64,000 nt of DNA from Anisus vortex. Lineage: Eukaryota; Mollusca; Gastropoda; Planorbidae. Positions 57,747 to 64,000 of the stretch are shown piece by piece. The stretch covers positions 23,126,990-23,190,989 of the forward strand of contig OX421499.1 of NCBI GenBank assembly GCA_949126835.1. Reading direction: 5' to 3'. The notes under the pieces were generated by a model. It made no database searches. It saw only the letters and a list, made by a program, of their open reading frames with translations, and had not been told where the DNA came from. Made by a program: the position numbers and the translations under genes. How positions within the stretch are numbered: position 1 is the stretch's first letter; the number at the start of each line of letters is the position of its first letter.

Positions 57747-58975
57747 CATTGCCCGGCGCTGCCCGGGTGAAAAAAACTATACAGGATTGTATAAGGGGCA
57801 GATAAAAAATTTATCAACTACACTTAAAAAAAAGCTATGAATCTTATATTTAAATTATTTTTTTTTTACTGAAGACTTTTAGGAAAGTAATTTAAAATAA
57901 ATATTGTAAACGGGTAAAAAAAATAGGCAAGTATTTTTATTTAACAAAAATCTAAATTGCTTGTAGATTTACAATGTCTATTCTTTTTAAAAGTTTGAAA
58001 AAAAAATTGTCGAAATAAAAGGTATAGTCTAACTGGAGACTCGAACCCGGGTCGCCCGTATAGCAGTCTGCTACGTTTACCACAGATCTAGCGAAGACAC
58101 ATGTCCGATGTGAAAAATGACACTGATCTCTAAAAAGAATGGATTAGGCTCGGAAGTAACGTTCTTGAGGAAATTTCCGCCATTTTGCTTATACTGTCAC
58201 TGATCAATATATATAATTACCGTATGTTTGTTTATTTATTTAGATGTTTGTTTCTGCTCTATATTCTCCTAAGCCGTTTGACTAATCGGGTTAAAAGTTA
58301 AATGTATAAATTGGAAACGTCCTCCAAAATAAAGTTTTATTTTTTTAACAATGTTGCTTAATTCGTTAATTTATTTTTTAAAATAAACTTAGACCCACTA
58401 CTAATCACCGTATGTTAAGGTTATACAATGGGCGCAGTTTCCAAATGATGTCCCTTTGAAATGCTTTCAAATTTAGTGTGTGTTCGGGACCGGGTTTTTC
58501 CGTACTGCGAAATATTGCTGTCTACTTTTTTTATTATTAACTTCTTTTATTGTTTGGTTTTTTTTTTCTTTTGATCGTATTATTGTTCGTTTTATATTAT
58601 TAATAAGAAGTCAGAAGCTTGACAGCAACAATCCATTTGCATATTGTGTAAATTTGCAGCAACATAGATTCCGTTCTGGTCTATTTATAGATCAGTGGCA
58701 CAGCAACTTTTAGACACAATTTTGTTTATATCGGTATGTGCAGTGGACATTTTTAGTTTTTCCTTTCTTCTATAGATCAGTGCTTTTCTTCACTTTGCTC
58801 AAACCAATTTATTAAGAAGGCGCAATCCTTTCTTTTTATAGATCAGTGGAAAAATGATTAGACAGTATATAGGCCTAGGCCTACATAGGTCAGTGACACA
58901 AACTCACTTTTTTTCAAATTGACCAATGGGGATCCGTATGCGGACAAACACTCTTATTTATATATATATATAGAT
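57747..58975 (-). mobile_element. 1.2-kb repeat containing tRNA-like sequence
   Basis: Starts cattgcccggcgctgcccgg and ends ttatatatatatatagat. aagcta occurs directly on both sides (57741-57746 and 58976-58981), a possible short target duplication. At 58030-58085 the reverse complement looks like a tRNA: tggtaaacgtagcagactgc, then gggttcgagtc (B box). Probably retrotransposon-derived; class uncertain. Confidence 0.6.
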
Positions 58976-58981
58976 AAGCTA

Positions 58982-59564
58982 ATGAAGTTTAAAAGGAATA
59001 ATAACAAATGAAAATCAAAGAAAGACATTCCCTCACTATAGAATCATATATTATCCTTGTATATATCCTTGGTTATATTTTCCTTGGTTACACAAGCAAA
59101 AATTAAGGTCTCAAGCATTTTTTTAAAATTATGGTAATCATTTTTTAAATAATTTTTTTTCTATTATTAATATATTTTTTTTAAATATTCATTTTTACAT
59201 TCTTTCTTTAATTAATATTTAAAAAAAAAGTAAAATTTACTTTTGTGATCACACTGTATTTTATTGTATTTTTTTAAGCACAAGATCTCTTATTTGTACT
59301 ACACTTTGGTTTGAGTATTTATTCTGGTTCTTATATCTTGCTATGATTTGATAATATGTCCAGGTTAAAAGCATTTCTGTAATTTATTTATAATCTACAT
59401 ATCTATAACTAGATATCTACATAATTTTTTTTTATAGAATTTTTACTTTTATGAAATAGACATTTGTATTCATGTATCTTTGTCTACACAACTACTTTAG
59501 AGATATCCTGTGTAGGCATTCGTCAATAATGATTTGAATATGCCATGATTAGATTTAGATAACT
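58982..59564. other. AT-rich intergenic DNA
   Basis: No gene recognised. Confidence 0.45.
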
Positions 59565-59755
59565 TTGTAAGTAGACTAGTTTATGTACAATATAGATTCA
59601 GAACCGTATCCACTATATAGTGATACTTGTAAGTGCACTAGTTTATGTACAATAAAGATTCAGAGCTTCATCCACTCTATAGTGATACTTGTAAGTGCAC
59701 TAGTACAATATAGATTCAGAACTTCATCCACTATATAGTGATACTTGTATTTCTG
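59565..59755. repeat. Three tandem units of 55-65 bp
   Basis: tagattcaga(a/g)c and atagtgatacttgta recur three times. The last unit lacks about 9 bp. Confidence 0.9.
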
Positions 59756-60144
59756 CTATATTTACTTAGTTCATCAACTGAACTAGTTTATATATATAGT
59801 AATTATTCTATTTGTTTGTAAAAGTAGCAATTTAAACATTTCTTAACAATAATTAACATTCATATATTGTGATTAGAATTTTATTACCTGAAATATATAC
59901 ATATACTTCAGAAAAAAATTTAGCATTGTTTTTTTTTGTTTACTTTGAGTGTTTTGTTGATATGGGTATTTAATTAAAATAAAAGTCTTTGAAATATTTT
60001 TTTTTAGATATAGTAATAGTGGTGTTATTGAATCATTATTGGATATTACCCAAAGAGAGGTACTTTTATTAAAAAATGATTCCATATTTTCTAATGCCGT
60101 ATCATGGCAATTGGCATATGTGAGGTACTACTTATATCGTCCAG

Positions 60145-60418
60145 CATGCATAGATTGAATTGACCTACTTTTATCATCCAGGATGGATATATTGCATCGA
60201 CCTACTTTTATCATCCAGGATGGATAGATTGCATTGACCTACTTATATCTCACAACATGGATAGATTGCATTGACCTACTTCTATCTCACAACATGGATA
60301 GATCGCATTGACCTACTTCTATCTCACAACATGGATAGATCGCATTGACCTACTTCTATCTCACAACATGGATAGATCGCATTGACCTACTTCTATCTCA
60401 CAGCGTGGATAGATTGTA
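60145..60418. repeat. 37-bp tandem repeat, about seven units
   Basis: Unit tggatagatcgcattgacct then acttctatctcacaaca. The first two units differ (tatcatccagga). This explains the start of a long + strand open frame at 60345 that is not a gene. Confidence 0.93.
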
Positions 60419-60554
60419 TCAAAAAAGGAAGTTTCAGTTTTCATCAAAGTGCAACAAAAACTTCCCTAACAGCACTCCTATGGCCCAACAGGATTGTTAT
60501 GCTTACTATATTAATGTAATGTACTCGGACCAAATTATTCATATGGCCGGTGAG

Positions 60555-60745
60555 GCAGCGTTCACCAGTTTCAGTGGCCACGACATACTAGGGGATGCGT
60601 GGCTAGCACAATGCCCAGCCGCCTTTACTTTACCCCAACTAATGCCAGGTACCCATCAGAGCTGGGTAGGCTCAGGGACACCTCTAGTCCCGGACACGTA
60701 TCCTAGCCATCACAAGGATCCGATTCGAACCCAGAACATTCTGAA
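60555..60745 (-). repeat. SINE family B copy
   Basis: The reverse complement shows gggttcgaatcgg (B box), tacccagctctgatgggtac and ggcggctgggcattgtgcta. Confidence 0.9.
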
Positions 60746-60769
60746 AAAGAAACATATTAGAAATAATAA

Positions 60770-60825
60770 TGCAAAGTAAACGGGTTAATTATTTCCCTTT
60801 AAAAATGAACCTTATCAAATTTGAT
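60770..60825. mobile_element. Short hAT-interior fragment
   Basis: cgggttaattatttcccttt resembles 35771-35793 and 10078-10100 within the large hAT copies. Confidence 0.4.
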
Positions 60826-61275
60826 TCTAGTAATAATTATAATAATAGTATTTATAAAGCGCTATCAACAAACATAGTGTAGGTTCAAAGCGCATAAAAA
60901 ATGGAGAACAAAACATACATACAAGTGATAACATATAATGACTAGGGGTTATACAAAACCAGACGAAAATATTATAAAAGATAGAACTGATTTCTATGGT
61001 GCATCTTAAAATTGTGAGTCTTTAAGTTCTTTTTTAAAATGTCGTAGCAGGCGGTTTGTCTGAGCTTGAGGGGGAGCGAGTTTCATACCTTCGGGCCAAA
61101 TGATGAGAAGGCTCTCATACCACAAGTCTGCAGCGAAAAACGCGGCACAACCTGTAAAGATGAGTCAGCTGAACGCAGGTCTCTTTGCTGCGCATGTGCT
61201 GAAATTAGTCCACTGAGGTATGATGGCATTGTTTAAACATTGGTGGCAAAGTGATGCGATTTTAAATTCAATTCT
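60826..61275 (-). pseudogene. LINE 3' end, close copy of 40130-40515
   Basis: Same order as 40130-40515: an aataataat-type tail, tatttataaagcgctatcaa, and antisense C-terminus coding (gtctttaagttctttttt; cttcgggccaaatgatgaga). It extends further 5' (ORF2 sequence to about 61275). Two LINE copies of one subfamily therefore sit in this window. Confidence 0.92.
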
Positions 61276-61902
61276 TGCTTTCACTGGGAGCCAATGATAT
61301 CTTTATATACTAGTTGTTATATTCCCGTCAAAATGACGTTAATATAAATAAGAATGATAAATTTGTTTTCATGCCAATAAATATATTTTAATTGCAATGC
61401 TCTCTTGTTATATTTGTCTCACTAATAAGCTTATATTATGTTGTTTACTTTTGGTCACCCACCATTTTGCTGTCTTGACAGAAAGTTTACGTAAGTAAAA
61501 TAAAGATATACATAGCCTAAATAACAACAAAACAACAACAACCACACAAAAAAAGTTACGATCTCACTCTTTAGCTTTGAATACAATTTCTCTCGTTCAG
61601 GCCAACGGATGATAGGCCTAAGAATTGCTCATACACTCCTTGATTAAACGACAAAGTTAGGCCAGTTAATTTGTAATTAGTTTGAATGGCTGACAATTGC
61701 CACAGATTCAAGACATATAACCTACTATGTTCAGTAGTTGCTTAGGCCTATAAAGGCAAACGAATTCCTGACTTTTGTTTATTATTGGCCTTATTGTTTT
61801 TAGATTAAGACAAAACGTTCATTAACATATCTAAGTCTGTTTGGTTAATATTTCCATTTATTGAAATTAGAAAAAATTGTTATTCCGCCGGCATTGCTAT
61901 TA
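61276..61902. other. AT-rich intergenic DNA
   Basis: No gene. taggccta palindromes near 61613 and 61744. Confidence 0.45.
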
Positions 61903-63252
61903 CAGGGGTCTCCAAAATTTTCAGTCCGAGGGCCGCATTGACTATCAAACAACGGCCGACTACATACTTGAGGGCCAAATAAAAAAGAATAAAAACATGG
62001 ATGTTGTTTTTAATTTTTTAATTAATATTATTTTATTCAGTTATTATTTAATAGCACATTGATACACTAGACTCTAGACATTAACAACTGTCTTAGTGTG
62101 AATGGTGAAATTGTTTCCTGTATACCAAAAAAGCAAACATTTCTGCCTTTAGATTTGATGTACCGGTACCTAACATCAACAGTGACCTGAGATTCGGACA
62201 AGTTTCTTCTCAAATTGTTTTTCACGTATTTTATTCTTGAAAATGTTTGTTCAGGTATGTTGTTCCCAAGACTGAAAGGTTCCTTGATGCACACGTTTTG
62301 ACATTAGGAAAGTCTTCCTTGGGCAAAAACTGGTAAAACACACCAGTCCTTCTTTGACCTCCATTTCAATGACCTCAAGCTGCAATTCATCTGGGCAACT
62401 GGCCAGATCTGTTTCAAATGGGTTTTGAAATAGTCTCACTTCTTCTGCCTTTGAATCCAAGTCTGAAAACCGATCCTGAAACTGCAGCTGGAGTCTTTGA
62501 TGATCTTGCAGCCATTAAGACCTTGCACTGCTGAAAGTGCGTCAAATGTGTCAAGTGGTTGACCTATACTTGTTCCAAAAAACAAGACGTTTGGATCTGA
62601 AGATCTTTAGGTGGGTGTATAGATCAGAAACACAATTTTACTATCATTGTAGTTTTAGGTTCAGAAAATTTAACTGACTAGTTATGTCTGCAGCTAAGGC
62701 CAATGTCCATACCAACTCTTTATCAGACAGTAATGGTTGTGGCTTGCCTTTAATTTCATTAAAGTCACCTATTTCCTTTCTTAACTTCAAATACTCTGCT
62801 CAGAACTTTCTCAACACTTAGCCATCTTACTGCTGTGTAATATGGTAAATCTTGTAGCTTCTGTGTTTATATCTGTCGACATGTCTCTAAACTGTCTATG
62901 GTTGAGCGCATGTGACCTTATTAAATTCACCATCTTCACCACTGAATTCAGTACACTGCTAATGTCCACATATTTAGCACACAAAGCTTGCTGGTGAATA
63001 ATAGCACTAGATGGCGTTATATCATCTCATTGACTGTGAACGGAAGTAGACAAAGTAAGCAGCGAATAATGTTTTTGCAATGTGGTGATCGGTTGGAAAA
63101 CATAACGCACTACTGTGCGTCTCTATTTTAATTATGTAAAAACATAACGTCCACGTAAGCGACGGCTGATCTAGGCAGGATACATATACATTTCCGTAGT
63201 ATATTTTTCATATATAAAAAAGGTCCCCTTGGGCGTAGTTTGGAGACCCCTG
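61903..63252 (-). mobile_element. hAT transposon with transposase remnant, CAGGGGTCTCCAAA ends
   Basis: Inverted ends caggggtctccaaa and tttggagacccctg, 1350 bp. The minus strand carries transposase pieces (about 62251-62850) in several frames. From N to C these are YYTAVRWLSVEKVLSRVF (hAT RWLS motif), KPQPLLSDKELVWTLALAAD, ITSQLNFLNL, and FQNPFETDLASCPDELQLEV. This order fits GTF2IRD2/ZBED-type hAT transposases. The flanking octamers tgctatta and ttccattg match at 5 of 8, weak. Stops and shifts make it inactive. Confidence 0.9.
62251..62850 (-). pseudogene. hAT transposase remnant (ZBED5/GTF2IRD2/SCAND3-like)
   Basis: See element 61903-63252. The best open segment is 62251-62460, with RLFQNPFETDLASCPDELQL then EVIEMEVKEG. 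The RWLS motif lies at about 62820. DNA-binding and catalytic acidic residues could not be identified. The dimerisation domain is absent or decayed. Confidence 0.82.
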
Positions 63253-63389
63253 TTCCATTGTATCAATTATTTGGATGCAGTGCAAGAAAATACGAGTTTA
63301 CTGTTCTAGTACAATGCAACGTAAGATTTAAAAAAATTAATACGAAAATAAATGCCTTATGGCTTCTGCTAAATATACGTTTTTCATAT

Positions 63390-63455
63390 AGGTTTGTGGG
63401 AAGGCGGGTGGGGGTGGGAAGGCGGCTGGGGGTGGGGGTGGAGGAAGGTAGCGGT
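63390..63455 (+). repeat. G-rich tract, potential G-quadruplex
   Basis: gggaaggcgggtgggggtgg, with several further GGG blocks within 60 bp. It meets the simple pattern of four or more G3 runs with short loops. Confidence 0.7.
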
Positions 63456-63580
63456 ATAAACAAGATTACATTTAGGCATACACGCTCCTGGGGGTTACAA
63501 AATGTAGGCGGTGCAATAGGAGTATGAATTATGAACAAATGACTTTTTGATACTGTCCGCACAGACTCTATAGTGTATAT

Positions 63581-63816
63581 CTGGGGTCGGCCACCTATTG
63601 ATAATTCATTTAACGCCAAATTTATTTAACGTGCGATCATCCTTAAAGTCACCCAGCTCTATCACTAGGTAAATTTCTTTTATAGGTGACCCGAATTGCC
63701 TTTTATTGCGTTTGTGTGTGTGTGTTGGGGGGGGGGGGGGGTTACTTCTGCGTGCCATTGAAAATTGCTCTGCTTGCCAAGTCTGGCACGCGATCCGTAG
63801 GGTGCCGATCCCTCGT
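63581..63816 (+). mobile_element. Rearranged hAT element, CAGGGGTCGG family
   Basis: Left end ctggggtcggccacctattg. Right end ggcacgcgatccgtagggtg then ccgatccct. The middle is replaced by unrelated sequence with a gtgtgtgt and poly-G tract (63712-63741). Confidence 0.7.
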
Positions 63817-64000
63817 GTAGACTATAGGTGCAGCCATCCCTTTACAGACTTTTAACACGTAATGGCTCATATGCCTACCCTATATTTGAAGTCAATACAA
63901 TTTTTAAAAAGTAGGCCTAACGTGTAAGCATTAAAAATAAATAATTATAATTGAATGTTTAATTATCCCTAGAGGCCATAGAAAAGCTACAATACCATGC
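63817..64000. other. AT-rich DNA to the window edge
   Basis: Nothing recognised. Confidence 0.4.

Noticed and set aside
60345..60779. 144-codon open frame
   Set aside because: Begins in a 37-bp tandem repeat and runs into an antisense SINE.

Overview
The window is eukaryotic nuclear DNA from an animal. It is AT-rich and intron-bearing, with consensus GT-AG splice sites, tRNA-derived SINEs, several LINE families and many hAT and TA-flanked DNA transposon remnants. The proteins and the mix of repeats fit an invertebrate. A gastropod mollusc is my best guess, but that is inference only, and nothing in the window fixes the species.

Three protein-coding genes can be built, all on the + strand. 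(1) An RMDN1-like gene (regulator of microtubule dynamics, TPR-like fold) runs from 19113 to 29358. Its eight coding exons join in frame to a 291-residue protein, including a distant first exon that encodes a probable mitochondrial presequence. (2) and (3) Two tandem gamma-glutamylcyclotransferase genes (GGCT-like) lie at 44464-46673 and 50360-54020. Each has three coding exons with introns at the same positions and phases (193 and 187 residues). Both keep the YGSN loop and the glutamate equivalent to the catalytic residue.

Layout. 1-2187: a 55-bp minisatellite with a 28-unit higher-order period. 2.2-19 kb: repeat-dense DNA with no host gene, holding a foldback element, a ~230-bp repeat, LINE 3' ends, SINEs, nested hAT elements, a 5 x 66-bp array, and a 2.9-kb hAT element whose transposase is split by inserted LINE sequence. 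19-29.4 kb: RMDN1. 29.4-35 kb: AT-rich DNA downstream of RMDN1 with a 27 x 17-bp array in which every unit contains AATAAA. 35-42.6 kb: more hAT, LINE, SINE and TA-element debris. 44-54 kb: the GGCT pair. 54-64 kb: AT-rich DNA, a tRNA-containing repeat, small tandem repeats, a SINE, and a hAT element with a recognisable transposase remnant.

No bacterial-type operon, CRISPR array, free-standing tRNA or rRNA gene, or recognisably new multi-gene system was seen. The most informative signals are the GGCT duplication, a SINE that shares its 3' tail with a LINE family present in the same window, the AATAAA array, and the nested transposon history with 8-bp target duplications.
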